Below are positions 54,199 to 63,307 of a DNA stretch of 64,000 nucleotides, piece by piece. The DNA lies in assembly GCA_012729315.1 (NCBI GenBank), contig JAAYDI010000014.1, forward strand, positions 1 through 64,000. Reading direction: 5' to 3'. A program made the translations under genes and the position numbers. Numbering within the stretch: position 1 is the first letter of the stretch; each line of letters starts with the position of its first letter. The stretch is from Planctomycetaceae bacterium (GTDB lineage Bacteria; Planctomycetota; Planctomycetia; Pirellulales; Pirellulaceae). The notes beneath the pieces are model-generated. The model searched no databases and was not told the DNA's origin. It worked only from the letters and a program-made list of their open reading frames with translations.

Positions 54199-54485
54199 GA
54201 GTTGACCTCCATCGACCGCGAAGCGGGCCGGCGCGCGTACGCAGCGATTGGCACGCGCCGTCCGCAACGGGGGTGAGGCACCAGCCGGCCACCGCCAAAC
54301 CATCCATGCCTCAATAAAACTTTGCTTACAGCTGCGCGCTCGGGAACTCGCAGGCGGGAAATCGCGGGGCTCGTCGCACGGTCCACAGCCGAATGGCCAC
54401 CCGCTGAGGTCTGTTCCGGACGGATCGTGCGGAGTGTAGAGGCTGTGCCGATTGTTCCGCGCCGGGCGCCCCGCCGCCGGGCCGG

Positions 54486-55223
54486 TCAGCTGCCGGCAGG
54501 TTGCGCACCGGCCCCTCCGGCGATTGCTCCCTGTGACCACAGCGCGGCCAGGACCAGGCAGGCCGTTTCAATGCGCAGCACGCGGGCACCGAGCGATATT
54601 GCCTGCCAACCTGCAGCGCGGGCGAGTGCCAGTTCGTCCTCCGTCCAGCCACCCTCGGGCCCGACGGCCAGATGGCACGGCGATCCGTCGCACGGGATGC
54701 CGCCGGGCGGACCCCCGCCAGGGTCGGCGATCCACCGGGTCGCGGTGGCCGGCGCCGCCTGCAGAAACGTTGCCAACGGCTGGAGTTCGACCACTTGGAG
54801 CAACCGCGTCCGTCCACACTGCTTGGACGCTTCCTTGACCGCCCGCTGCAGCTTGACCAGACTCTGCGGATCGGGATGCACCACGCTCCGCTGAGTGCGC
54901 AACGGGACCACGCGCGCCACGCCCAGCTCCACCAGCTTCTCGATCAGCCACCGTTGCCGGTCGGCTTTGGGCAACGCCACGCCGAGCACGATCTCACAGG
55001 GTAACTCGCGGTCCACCTGCTGCGACGCGAGCACCACCAGGTCTACCTGCGAGCGCGCCAGACGACTGACGCGCGCCACGTACTCACACCCACTGCCGTC
55101 GAGCAGTATCACTTCGTCGCCAACCCGCCCGCGCAGGACGTGCTGCAGATGATGCGCTTCGGCACCCAGCAAGACAGCTTCGCCCGCCGTGATGGGCGTG
55201 TCGACATAGAAGCGGTGGCTCAT
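54486..55223 (-). CDS. rsmE: 16S rRNA (uracil-N3)-methyltransferase
   Basis: RsmE methylates U1498 of 16S rRNA with S-adenosylmethionine. The 245-residue protein has a PUA-like start (HRFYVDTP; AEAHHLQHVLRGRVGDEVIL), then the SPOUT domain with LPKADRQRWLIEKLVELGV, AVGPEGGWTEDELALA and the knot motif SLGARVLRIETA. The length is normal. It stands alone; the genes on both sides are transcribed away from it or end near it. Confidence 0.93.
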   Translation of the reverse strand: MSHRFYVDTPITAGEAVLLGAEAHHLQHVLRGRVGDEVILLDGSGCEYVARVSRLARSQVDLVVLASQQVDRELPCEIVLGVALPKADRQRWLIEKLVELGVARVVPLRTQRSVVHPDPQSLVKLQRAVKEASKQCGRTRLLQVVELQPLATFLQAAPATATRWIADPGGGPPGGIPCDGSPCHLAVGPEGGWTEDELALARAAGWQAISLGARVLRIETACLVLAALWSQGAIAGGAGAQPAGS

Positions 55224-55433
55224 AATCTCGCAGATCCCCTACACCTCCAGGATACGGATTGGCGTCGCACGTTGCCTAGCCTGGATGAGAGTACTCCGCT
55301 GCCAGGACGCGAGGGGGATGGTCGACGTCCACGTCCCCACGTCCAATACAGGGTGCAGCCGATCTGGCGATGGTCGTCAAGATCGGTAAAATGAGTTGTT
55401 TGCCCTCCAACGGCTTGGGGAGAGTTGCCCATT

Positions 55434-55964
55434 ATGTCCACTGTGCGTCCGGGACTGCGGACTGAAGACCAATTCGAAATCGATCTGCGGCAACCGGGAC
55501 TGGCTGCTTTCTGGGGATGGCTGTGGCCGGGTGCGGGTCATCTGTACCAGCGGCGGTACGCCAAGGGGATCCTGTTCATGGTCTGCATTCTGTCGACCTA
55601 TTTCTATGGTCTGGCGATTGCGGGGGGCCACGTCGTGTATGCGTCCTGGAAGGGGCCTGAGAAGCGCTGGCAGTACTTCTGCCAGTTGGGGGTCGGTGTG
55701 CCAGCTCTGCCGGCGCTGGTGCAGGCGCGGCGCGTCAAGCTGGGCGCAGCGCCGTACCTGGGCGGCATCATGGCACCGCCGAGGTATGATCCGATTCGCC
55801 GAGTGGATGAGCTGTCCGAATGGCATCTGCAGTACAAGTTGCTGTTCGACCTGGGCACGCTCTACACGATGATTGCCGGGCTGCTCAACGTGTTGGCGGT
55901 CTACGATGCGTATGCTGGACCGGTACTGATTGCACCGGACAAGAAAGAGAACGAACCGTGTTAA
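55434..55964 (+). CDS. DUF6677-like membrane protein
   Basis: The 176-residue protein contains the planctomycete-typical phrase WLWPGAGHLYQRRYAKGILF, followed by membrane helices (MVCILSTYFYGLAIAGG; YTMIAGLLNVLAVYDAY). It is similar to TM2-type proteins and, by recollection, to DUF6677. I used ATG 55434. The last seven bases overlap the start of a small downstream gene, so translation of the two is probably coupled. The role is unknown. Confidence 0.8.
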   Translation: MSTVRPGLRTEDQFEIDLRQPGLAAFWGWLWPGAGHLYQRRYAKGILFMVCILSTYFYGLAIAGGHVVYASWKGPEKRWQYFCQLGVGVPALPALVQARRVKLGAAPYLGGIMAPPRYDPIRRVDELSEWHLQYKLLFDLGTLYTMIAGLLNVLAVYDAYAGPVLIAPDKKENEPC

Positions 55965-56155
55965 TAGCGAGTTGGGCCGACAGCCAGCTGTGGTACTCCG
56001 TGCCGCTGATCGTCACCATCAGTCTGGTGTACGGGGCGACACGGCACGAACTGATGGTTCCGATTCTGCAGCACGCCTGGCGGACGGCGAAGTGGATCGT
56101 GGGCTTCATGCTGGTGATCGCTGTGATCCTGACGCTGATTTCCCGGGTCTGCTGA
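55958..56155 (+). CDS. small membrane protein overlapping the DUF6677-like gene
   Basis: A GTG at 55958, inside the end of the previous gene, opens a 65-residue frame: VLIASWADSQLWYSVPLIVT and so on, with two hydrophobic segments (SVPLIVTISLVYGAT; WIVGFMLVIAVILTLISRV). The overlap and the clean membrane pattern make it a real gene. Role unknown; probably acts with the upstream protein. Confidence 0.75.
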   Translation: MLIASWADSQLWYSVPLIVTISLVYGATRHELMVPILQHAWRTAKWIVGFMLVIAVILTLISRVC

Positions 56156-56576
56156 CAGGGCGCGGGTGACGGGGCGCGGGTGACGGGGCGCGGGTGACGT
56201 GGTGCGGTCCCGGTGGCGGAGGGCAGCCAATGATCGCCAGGGCTGCAGCGCGTGGCGTTGTGCGAATTGTGTGCGGGTTGGGTGCGTTGGTCGTCCTGCT
56301 GCCCGCGCTGTGAAACGACCCGCGACATGCTGCCCCCAGATGCTGTCGGATGAGCCGTAGCGGGAAGGGGCAAGCCGGGCAGTTCGGGCAATCTGTCAAT
56401 GCACTCCGGACGCCGCACATCTTGCCTGGGAATGGAGTTCCGGGTATTTACAGCCCCTGGATCCAAGGGAGCTGTCTCGACCTGAACCGCGCCACAGACG
56501 CCGTGGACGAGCGGAGAGGCCGGGGCGAGTCCCATGGAGCCAGAGACTGGACCGATTCCCACGACTCCCGAACGAA
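56156..56576. other. 420-base spacer with a 14-base triplication
   Basis: After a tandem triplication at 56157-56198 the spacer holds nothing that I can identify. It should include the promoter of the DUF4105-like gene. Confidence 0.45.
56157..56198. repeat. 14-base tandem triplication after a stop codon
   Basis: AGGGCGCGGGTGAC, GGGGCGCGGGTGAC and GGGGCGCGGGTGAC follow each other directly, beginning two bases after the stop of the small membrane protein gene. Confidence 0.85.
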
Positions 56577-57539
56577 ATGCGGCCCGCAATGAATGATGAC
56601 GGCGCGAGGATGGAACGCTGCAGGCGGCGGGATGCGGCCAGCGTGCGGAGCCGGTGCGTGCTGCTGCACCTGGTGTGGGTGGCGGCCCATGTCGTGCTGG
56701 CGGGCGGCTGTGCGTCGGTGCCGCAGAATACGGTCGATGAGATGCTCAAGCCGTCGAACGAACGGCACTGGAAGGCCAACATGGCGGTCCTTCCGTATGC
56801 GCGGATCCGGGACGATCGCGTGCAGGTCTACAACGTCCGCAACTGCACGTATCTGTCGGAGGACGAATACGTGCTCAACTACGAGGATCGTGCGTATAAC
56901 CTGGACGAGGTGGAGACGCTGGATTTCATTGTTTGTCCTTTCAGTGAGGCACCGGGGCTGGCCCACACGATGCTGAGTTTTGGATTCCGGGACGGCACGT
57001 ACCTGGGGATCTCGATTGAAGTGCGGCTCGAGGAAGGGGAAGTCTATTCGGCGGTCGGGGGCACGGTGCGTCAGTTTGAGATCATGTATGTGGTGGCGGA
57101 CGAGCGGGATCTGATTCAGCTGCGCACGGAGATCCGGCAGGCGGATGTCTACATTTACCGCTGCCGACTGACTCCGGACGAAGTGCGCGCGCTGCTGGTC
57201 GACATCCTCAAACGCGTCAACACGCTCAGGAAGCGTCCGGAGTTCTACGACACGTTCATGAACAACTGCACGACGAACATCGTGGCGCACATCAATCGGG
57301 TCCGTCCGGGGGCGATCCCCTGGCATCCGGCGTCATTCCTGACCGGCTACGCGGATCGGGAGGCCTACCGTCTGGGCCTGCTGATCGACTACGGCTCTTT
57401 TGAGCAGACGAAGCGGCAGGCTCACATCACCAGTCTGGCGCATCGGTATGCCCAGCAGCCGCATTTTTCCGCGATGATCCGCAGCCAGCAGAGTCCCACG
57501 CGGCTGGCCGCCCCACTCCGCGGTGCGCGGACCCGCTGA
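56577..57539 (+). CDS. DUF4105-type periplasmic protein, lipoprotein candidate
   Basis: This protein of up to 320 residues carries HVVLAGGCAS near residue 45, a possible lipobox after a hydrophobic stretch. The remainder fits DUF4105: NYEDRAYNLDEVETLDFIVC, HTMLSFGFRDGTYLGISIEV, then YDTFMNNCTTNIVAHINRVR with a conserved N-N-C and the end motif WHPASFLTGYAD. Such domains (Lnb-like periplasmic) are thought to be hydrolases or peptidase-like, possibly with Cys as nucleophile. Starts at 56577, 56589 and 56610 are all in frame, and none has a good ribosome site. Confidence 0.75.
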   Translation: MRPAMNDDGARMERCRRRDAASVRSRCVLLHLVWVAAHVVLAGGCASVPQNTVDEMLKPSNERHWKANMAVLPYARIRDDRVQVYNVRNCTYLSEDEYVLNYEDRAYNLDEVETLDFIVCPFSEAPGLAHTMLSFGFRDGTYLGISIEVRLEEGEVYSAVGGTVRQFEIMYVVADERDLIQLRTEIRQADVYIYRCRLTPDEVRALLVDILKRVNTLRKRPEFYDTFMNNCTTNIVAHINRVRPGAIPWHPASFLTGYADREAYRLGLLIDYGSFEQTKRQAHITSLAHRYAQQPHFSAMIRSQQSPTRLAAPLRGARTR

Positions 57540-57628
57540 AGCTCGCGGCGGGGCACCGCCCCCGCCGGACGCGATCCGGGACGCCGCGCCCCAGCGATCC
57601 CGCGCCGGTCTGGTCGGTGCCGGCCTGT

Positions 57629-60600
57629 TCAGCGGTCGGCCACCGGAGTGATCTCCCAGGCCATGGCGGAGCGCGGGGGGAAGATCAGGGTCTTGCGGAA
57701 CTGGTTCGACTCTTGCGTCTGTTCCCCGGGGCCCTCCGCGGTCACGGCGGTCACCACCACGCGCGGCGTGTCGAACGCGAACGTCGTGGCGTCGCAGGAC
57801 CAGACGGCTTCCAGTGGCTCGTCGCTCACGTTGACGAACATGGCCACCGCGCGCTGCGCGTGAGGCTGCTGCCAGGTGCCGGTGAGCACTGCGTCAGTGG
57901 TGACCCACCAGCTACCGTGCCACTGCCAGTCGGCTCGCACCGTAGGCAGTTCGCGATCCAGCTGCGGTGGCCGGCACATCTCGCCGGCGTAGAAGTAGCG
58001 CCGCAGTTGCCAGCGCAGCTGCACGATCTGGCGCAGGAACGACCCGCTATCGGCCTGCTCGATCACGCGCGGATCCAGCCATCCAATCTGCTCGCCATAG
58101 ACCAGCTGCTGGCCAGCCTTCATGCGCAGGGCCAGGTCCTGCGTCGGGCCACCCCGGTAGGCGCGCCCGAACATCTGGATGGCGCCACCATAAATCGCCG
58201 GAAAGGCCGGGACCTGGCCGTCGTACTGCCAGTGCCAGGTGAGATATCCGTCGAACCATCGCAGAAAGGGCTCGGCATTGCACTCGGTGGTCAGCATGCA
58301 CCCGGCCGGCATCTCCTGGCGGATCTTGTCGAGCATCTGCCAGTAGCCCTCGTTCCACCAGGCGCCGCCCCCGCGCGGGTGTCCGTGGTGCGGATCCATG
58401 CACAGCGCAGGGGGGGCGGCCGCGATCTGGTCGATGTAGACCCCCGCCACGCGATGCTCTGTGAACAGCCGCGCCAGGATCGCACGCACCTGATCCTGCC
58501 ACAGGGCAGTGGTCGGACACATGACCGCCAGCCGGACACTGCTCCCGTCTTGCTCTTTGCTCCCGTACACCTCGGTGAACGGTTCCCCCGTGTCTTTCTT
58601 CGCGGTGGCCGGCAGCGCCCGCTGCGTGAACTCGAAGTCCTCCAGCCCCCGGTCCCGCGTGTCCCACAGCCGGCCGTTGATGTAGGGCATCACGTAGACC
58701 TGGGATTCCTGGAGACGCGCAACGCCGGCGGTGAATCCGGGTGTGGTGGGGAAGTAATGGGGATAGTCGTTGTCGAACGGATTGAGATGCCAGTTGTACC
58801 AGTGAAAACCGGCCGGCACGCCGAGATACTTCGCGAACGCGATCACCGGCTCGACACACCGCTGCGCCTCGCCGCCCGTCTGGGCCCAGACGCACAGCTC
58901 GCGCATCCACAGCGGCGTGTCGTCCCGTCCGGACGTGGACAGGGTCGGGAACCAGCGCGCTTCGGCGCGCACCCAGCGACGGTAGATCTGCGCGGCGTCG
59001 AACCAGTCTCCGGAGAAGGCCTGCCAGATCCCCACGCCGCTCAACGCGAACCGGTTGCCCGGCTGCTGTAACTCGGGCACAGGGTGATCGGCCACCAGCA
59101 TTACCGTCCCGGCTTGCGGGTCGGAGTTAGCCGATAAGTCCTTTGCGCTCCCCAGCGGATCATGCAGCGCCCAATAGAGCCCACGGCCGGCGGCCTGGTC
59201 GTACGCGGCCATGAACTGCATCGCGTTCCAGCCGTTGGGATAGAGACCGCCGAACGTAAACGCCTCGCGCCAGGCGTTGCGCTGCAGCTCGCCCGGACCG
59301 CGGGGAAAGAGCAGCACCGGTGTGTCGCCAGGCGCGACCAGCCGCAGCTGGGGAAACGCCACGTGCGAGAGCGACCAGGGTGCCTGCTGACCGGCCGCTT
59401 CCAGCGTCCACCGGATCGCATGCTCCGCTGGATCCGCCACCGCGCGGACGACCACCGTCAACGCCCCCGTGTCCGCCTCAGCCGACTGCTGCCAGCGCAT
59501 CTCCAATTGCCGGTCGCCGGTCGCCTCGAGCGACACCTGGTCCCAGCCTCGGTCCGCCACCACCATCCGCTGCTGGCCGCTGTCGGCATTGTGTAGCGTG
59601 ATGCGGAACAGGGGCGCGGGGACTGCCGGAGCATGCTCGTGCCCCGACCGGATGTCGAAGAGACTCTGCAACCGCACCCCCCCCTCGGTCTGCTGCACCG
59701 CCAGCTGCAGGTCGCCGGCCGACAGGTATTTCCAGTCATCGGGCAGATGCCCCTGCAGCACCGCCAGCGCGGCGTCAAAGCGACCCGCCATCTCCAGCCG
59801 CGCGGCCCAGGCTACGTGCCGTGCAGCGTCGGCAGTCTCCGCGCCATCACGCAAGGACGCGCGCGCCGCCGCGATCGCGCGATGCACCGGTTCCGGACTC
59901 AAGACGGCCGTCACAGTGCCTGGAAACCGCTCCTGCCACGAACGGATCGCGCTGCCCGGCTGTTTGTCCGTGCCCAGCCACAGCCAGGCAGAATACGTTC
60001 GCTGCCGGTCGTGCCAAGGATGCCAGGCGCGATCGCCGTCCGCATGCAGATACGTGCCGTAGCCGCCGCGGCCGTCGTACACCAGCACCCGCCCGCACCC
60101 GAACATCCCAATGCCGTGCCCCTGATCCACAATCCCGGCCCAGTTCTGGAACCGGTGACTGCTGTTGTCGCCCGACAGAACGCCTTCCGTGGCCAGGTCG
60201 TCCCCCACATAGTGGTCGAAATCGCGGCCCGGATAGATGAGCTCCAGGAAGTGCACTTCGTTCCAGTCGGCAGGATCGTCCTGCACGACCGCCGCTGTCA
60301 CGAACACCAGCGGCCACTCGTGGAAGTAGTGCCAGTGGTACACTGCCCGCGGACGCGAAGGCGGTTGTGTGCCATCGGCCTGCTTGTAGGCGGCCTGCGC
60401 TCGCACCACGCTGCAGATCGGTCCGGAACTGATCAGCTCCACCCGCGCCTGCTGGTCGTGACGCAGCATGAATCCACCCAACTGGCTGTGGTAGACTCGA
60501 TCGTTCCAGGAGAACTCTGCAAACTCCTTGCCGCTCACTGGAAACTGGAACCGGCAGGGGAGTCCGCCCATGACGCCTGCCCGGTGCTCGGCAACAAATC

Positions 60601-61033
60601 CGGCCCGCGCGACCGTCCCGTCAAACGCAGCCTCGGCAGCGCCGGACCCGTTGTCCTGGGTCAGCCGGACGGAGGTCGGCGTCGTCCCGGCGGGAAACTG
60701 CAGCAACACGAGGCCGCCCACAGAACCGGCTTCCGCCGTCGGTGCCAGGACCGACGCGGGGTCCGGAACGAACTGGGCCCGCACCGGCTGCTCGTCCGGC
60801 AGCGTCACGGCCTGCAATGCCACGGGCCGGGCGCTGTTGTCCGCGGAGAGCATGTCCGCGGAGAGCAGACAGCCGGCCGAATCGACGCGCGCGATCACCA
60901 GCTCCGTGTGGGGTGTCTGTAACAGCCGTAACGCGACCGGCTCTGCAGCCAGCACGACCGCTGGTGCACTGGCCCACACCCACAACCACAACCAAGAAGC
61001 CACCCAAGCCCGCCAACCGGTTGACAGTGCCAT
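57629..61033 (-). CDS. giant secreted glycoside-hydrolase-like protein (DUF6259-like)
   Basis: A 1134-residue protein with a signal peptide (WVASWLWLWVWASAPAVVLA). The first 400 residues are beta-sandwich. The region from about 680 to 1000 resembles a (beta/alpha)8 barrel: GFHWYNWHLNPFDNDYPHYF, YVMPYINGRLWDT, then HRVAGVYIDQIAAAPPALCM, where the aspartate is a nucleophile candidate, and CMLTTECNAEPFLRWFDGYL, with an acid/base candidate. This is DUF6259-like and akin to retaining glycosidases. A 15-base in-frame duplication lies near the N-terminus (60838-60867). The start is the ATG at 61033. Its substrate is unknown. Confidence 0.75.
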   Translation of the reverse strand: MALSTGWRAWVASWLWLWVWASAPAVVLAAEPVALRLLQTPHTELVIARVDSAGCLLSADMLSADNSARPVALQAVTLPDEQPVRAQFVPDPASVLAPTAEAGSVGGLVLLQFPAGTTPTSVRLTQDNGSGAAEAAFDGTVARAGFVAEHRAGVMGGLPCRFQFPVSGKEFAEFSWNDRVYHSQLGGFMLRHDQQARVELISSGPICSVVRAQAAYKQADGTQPPSRPRAVYHWHYFHEWPLVFVTAAVVQDDPADWNEVHFLELIYPGRDFDHYVGDDLATEGVLSGDNSSHRFQNWAGIVDQGHGIGMFGCGRVLVYDGRGGYGTYLHADGDRAWHPWHDRQRTYSAWLWLGTDKQPGSAIRSWQERFPGTVTAVLSPEPVHRAIAAARASLRDGAETADAARHVAWAARLEMAGRFDAALAVLQGHLPDDWKYLSAGDLQLAVQQTEGGVRLQSLFDIRSGHEHAPAVPAPLFRITLHNADSGQQRMVVADRGWDQVSLEATGDRQLEMRWQQSAEADTGALTVVVRAVADPAEHAIRWTLEAAGQQAPWSLSHVAFPQLRLVAPGDTPVLLFPRGPGELQRNAWREAFTFGGLYPNGWNAMQFMAAYDQAAGRGLYWALHDPLGSAKDLSANSDPQAGTVMLVADHPVPELQQPGNRFALSGVGIWQAFSGDWFDAAQIYRRWVRAEARWFPTLSTSGRDDTPLWMRELCVWAQTGGEAQRCVEPVIAFAKYLGVPAGFHWYNWHLNPFDNDYPHYFPTTPGFTAGVARLQESQVYVMPYINGRLWDTRDRGLEDFEFTQRALPATAKKDTGEPFTEVYGSKEQDGSSVRLAVMCPTTALWQDQVRAILARLFTEHRVAGVYIDQIAAAPPALCMDPHHGHPRGGGAWWNEGYWQMLDKIRQEMPAGCMLTTECNAEPFLRWFDGYLTWHWQYDGQVPAFPAIYGGAIQMFGRAYRGGPTQDLALRMKAGQQLVYGEQIGWLDPRVIEQADSGSFLRQIVQLRWQLRRYFYAGEMCRPPQLDRELPTVRADWQWHGSWWVTTDAVLTGTWQQPHAQRAVAMFVNVSDEPLEAVWSCDATTFAFDTPRVVVTAVTAEGPGEQTQESNQFRKTLIFPPRSAMAWEITPVADR
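60838..60867. repeat. 15-base in-frame tandem duplication inside a coding region
   Basis: TGTCCGCGGAGAGCA is duplicated directly and encodes the repeated LSAD-M / LSAD-N near residue 58 of the giant protein. It is the only member of the duplication series found inside a gene. Confidence 0.8.
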
Positions 61034-61555
61034 GCGTTACGTTCTCCCCATCTGCCGGGTCCAGACCAGCAGCTCGAGTCCGCTGGCTTGAACCACACGC
61101 GTGCGATACGTTTTGCCCACCCCCGGCCGCCGGGACTGGATACGCCTGCTATTTGACGCCACGGGACGGGGCAGGGCAACCGCCGCCGCATATACTCACC
61201 CACTATTGTGCAAGACAAGACCCCGGCGATCGTGGGGGTGTCGGTTCGGGGGAGGGAAATTTGTCCTTTTTTTTATTTTTCCGGCCCGCTTTTGGATGAG
61301 AAATGCGATGGACCATAGTAGAGGCATGGGACGCGGCGAGATACGCCCTGTCGTGGACGTCTCGCCCCAGCAGGGCTCTGAGCATTGCGAGTGGATTCGG
61401 CAACTGCGGTGCCCTGGGGTCTACATGTGTGGGGCAGACGCTCACGCCTCTTGAGCGACGCGAAACCCAGGGCACCCAGTTTCCGATTCCACCTCGGCTG
61501 GCCGTTGGCCAGTGTGGCGGTGTGATCCGCCTCGTGCGAGGGAAAGGAGCCTCCG
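61034..61555. other. 520-base divergent spacer
   Basis: This separates the minus-strand giant protein from the plus-strand WYL regulator and should carry promoters for both. A T-rich tract lies at 61262-61280 with no stem before it. AAGGAG at 61544-61549 is the ribosome site of the regulator. No gene is seen. Confidence 0.45.
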
Positions 61556-62251
61556 GTGCGCGCCGCCTCTGTGGTAGGACGCCATGTGCGCGTCCTGCAG
61601 ATTCTTCGTCAGCTGCAGTCGGGCCAGAGTTTCACGGTTCAGGAGTTGGCTGGGCGACTCGCCGTCTGCCGCCGCACAGTGTTTCGCGACTTGAGCCTGT
61701 TGCGCGACGCGGGCGTGAGTCTGGTCTTCGACGCGCAGCGGGCCTGCTACCGGCTCGCCGCTCGCGATGACCTGCTCCAGGCGCCCGACCTGGACGCGGA
61801 CGAGTTGACGATGCTGGTCACCGCTGTTCATCTGTCCGTGCTGCAGGGCATACCCGGTTGTCGCGATCTGCTGCGGCAGACCACGAACAAGCTGCTGGCG
61901 CTCTCGCCGTTCCACGTGCGGCACAGCGTCGCGCGGCTGGCCGACGCCTGCACGGTCGACACGCCGGCCCGGGACTACTCGCCCCGCACCACTTGCGTGA
62001 TGCATCAGATCCTGCTGGCGCTGCACCAGCGGCGGGTGCTCCGCATCCGCTTGAACGCTACATATCCGGAGGGCCCACTCGACACCAGCCTGGCCACGTA
62101 CCAGGTACTGGCGAACACCAGCGCCTGGCAGGTCACCGGCCGCTCCTCGCATCATCGCGCCGTGATGACGCTCGATCCCCGGCAGGTCACACAGGCAGAC
62201 ATCACTGACGAAGTCTACGCCATCCCCCGTGGCTACCGGACGAGTGGGTGA
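61556..62251 (+). CDS. HTH-WYL transcriptional regulator
   Basis: A 231-residue protein: an N-terminal helix-turn-helix (RHVRVLQILRQLQSGQSFTV; LAVCRRTVFRDLSLLRDAGV) of the DeoR/YafY kind, a linker, and the start of a WYL-type domain (CVMHQILLALHQRRVLRIRL; AWQVTGRSSHHRAVMTLDPR). It is shorter than usual and the W-Y-L triplet itself is not evident, so the effector domain may be trimmed. GTG 61556 has AAGGAG six bases upstream. It may regulate the divergent giant protein, which is inference. Confidence 0.85.
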   Translation: MRAASVVGRHVRVLQILRQLQSGQSFTVQELAGRLAVCRRTVFRDLSLLRDAGVSLVFDAQRACYRLAARDDLLQAPDLDADELTMLVTAVHLSVLQGIPGCRDLLRQTTNKLLALSPFHVRHSVARLADACTVDTPARDYSPRTTCVMHQILLALHQRRVLRIRLNATYPEGPLDTSLATYQVLANTSAWQVTGRSSHHRAVMTLDPRQVTQADITDEVYAIPRGYRTSG

Positions 62252-62356
62252 GGTCGGCACGTGAGGCGGCAACCACCAGCGGGAACGCACGCAGCAGCGC
62301 CCGGGCACCGGCCGCCCACTGGCTAACTGCTGCGCTGCTGGCCGTCACGCAGACCT

Positions 62357-63025
62357 TCAGCCGACCAGTATGCTCACCGTCGGCGAACGCAACCCGTCCA
62401 GGTCAATGGTGTGGACGTTGACGAATCCGGCCGGTGCGGAACCGAGTGAGATGATAAGCTCGAACATTCCGAAGCGGTCCACCTTGGCGGTGTGTCCCTG
62501 CAGCAGACTCCCAAAGTACACCGTCAAACCCTTGACCGGCTTGTCATCCAGCACGCGGCCACTGAAACGCCATAAGTCACCCTGACACTCGGCCGCAAAT
62601 TCCGTGATGACCGGTGGCATCAGCGGTTGGGTTGATCCAGTCGGAGGACCCGACGGCAGTCCCGCGGGGGTCGTACCGGTGGTCCCCGCCACGGGCTGAA
62701 GTGGACCGTAGACAGGCAACGTGGTGGGGGTCGCTACCATGGTCGCGTCCGCCCCCGGTGCCGCAGCGTCCGGCGCGGTTGAGGCAAGCTCGCCAGTGGC
62801 TGATGCCGGATCGGCCAGGACTGGGGACTCGGGCGCCACCGGGATGCCGTCGATTCCAGACGTCGGCGCGGCAGGCATCGCCGACGTCGGAACCGCCAGA
62901 TCGGCCAGACCCGACAGAACGACACGCGATTCGAGCGACTCGAGGTGCAGCGAACGCGTGGGACGACGCGAGGTATTGCGCCGCTGCAACACACGACCGT
63001 TCCAGAAAGTTGGCTGGTGCGACAT
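62357..63025 (-). CDS. surface protein with LEPR-XLL-type N-terminus
   Basis: The 222-residue protein has LHLESLESRVVLSG at about residues 27-40, which corresponds to the LEPR-XLL-type signature found at the start of planctomycete surface and extracellular proteins. About 110 residues rich in Pro, Ala, Thr and Gly follow. The C-terminal 75 residues (FAAECQGDLWRFSGRVLDDK; TVYFGSLLQGHTAKVDRFGM; HTIDLDGLRSPTVSILVG) look like one Ig-like fold. It is probably exported and surface-bound. Confidence 0.8.
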   Translation of the reverse strand: MSHQPTFWNGRVLQRRNTSRRPTRSLHLESLESRVVLSGLADLAVPTSAMPAAPTSGIDGIPVAPESPVLADPASATGELASTAPDAAAPGADATMVATPTTLPVYGPLQPVAGTTGTTPAGLPSGPPTGSTQPLMPPVITEFAAECQGDLWRFSGRVLDDKPVKGLTVYFGSLLQGHTAKVDRFGMFELIISLGSAPAGFVNVHTIDLDGLRSPTVSILVG

Positions 63026-63307
63026 GACAGGGTTCTCCTATTTCGCTATCTCAACAATCCCTTGAAACGGGCCTTGTGTCAAATGTCTCTGGCAATACTG
63101 GCAATTTGGTTCTCGGGTATGGGACGGTTGTGACGTGGGGTGCTTCAGCGGACTGGGGCCGGACCGGCGGGTGCCGCCGGGTGAGGAGTGGCGGGCGTGG
63201 CCACGGCCGTCCGGCGGTGGATCTGTGCGTCCGTTCAGGTAGCAGGGGGGCGACGTGGAACAGGACGAGGCGCGCCAAGAGGTGCAGAGGCGTGCTGAGT
63301 GGTCGTA

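Noticed and set aside
61262-61280. T-run that could be a terminator tail
   Set aside because: No GC-rich stem precedes it on either strand, and it lies upstream of a divergent gene pair.
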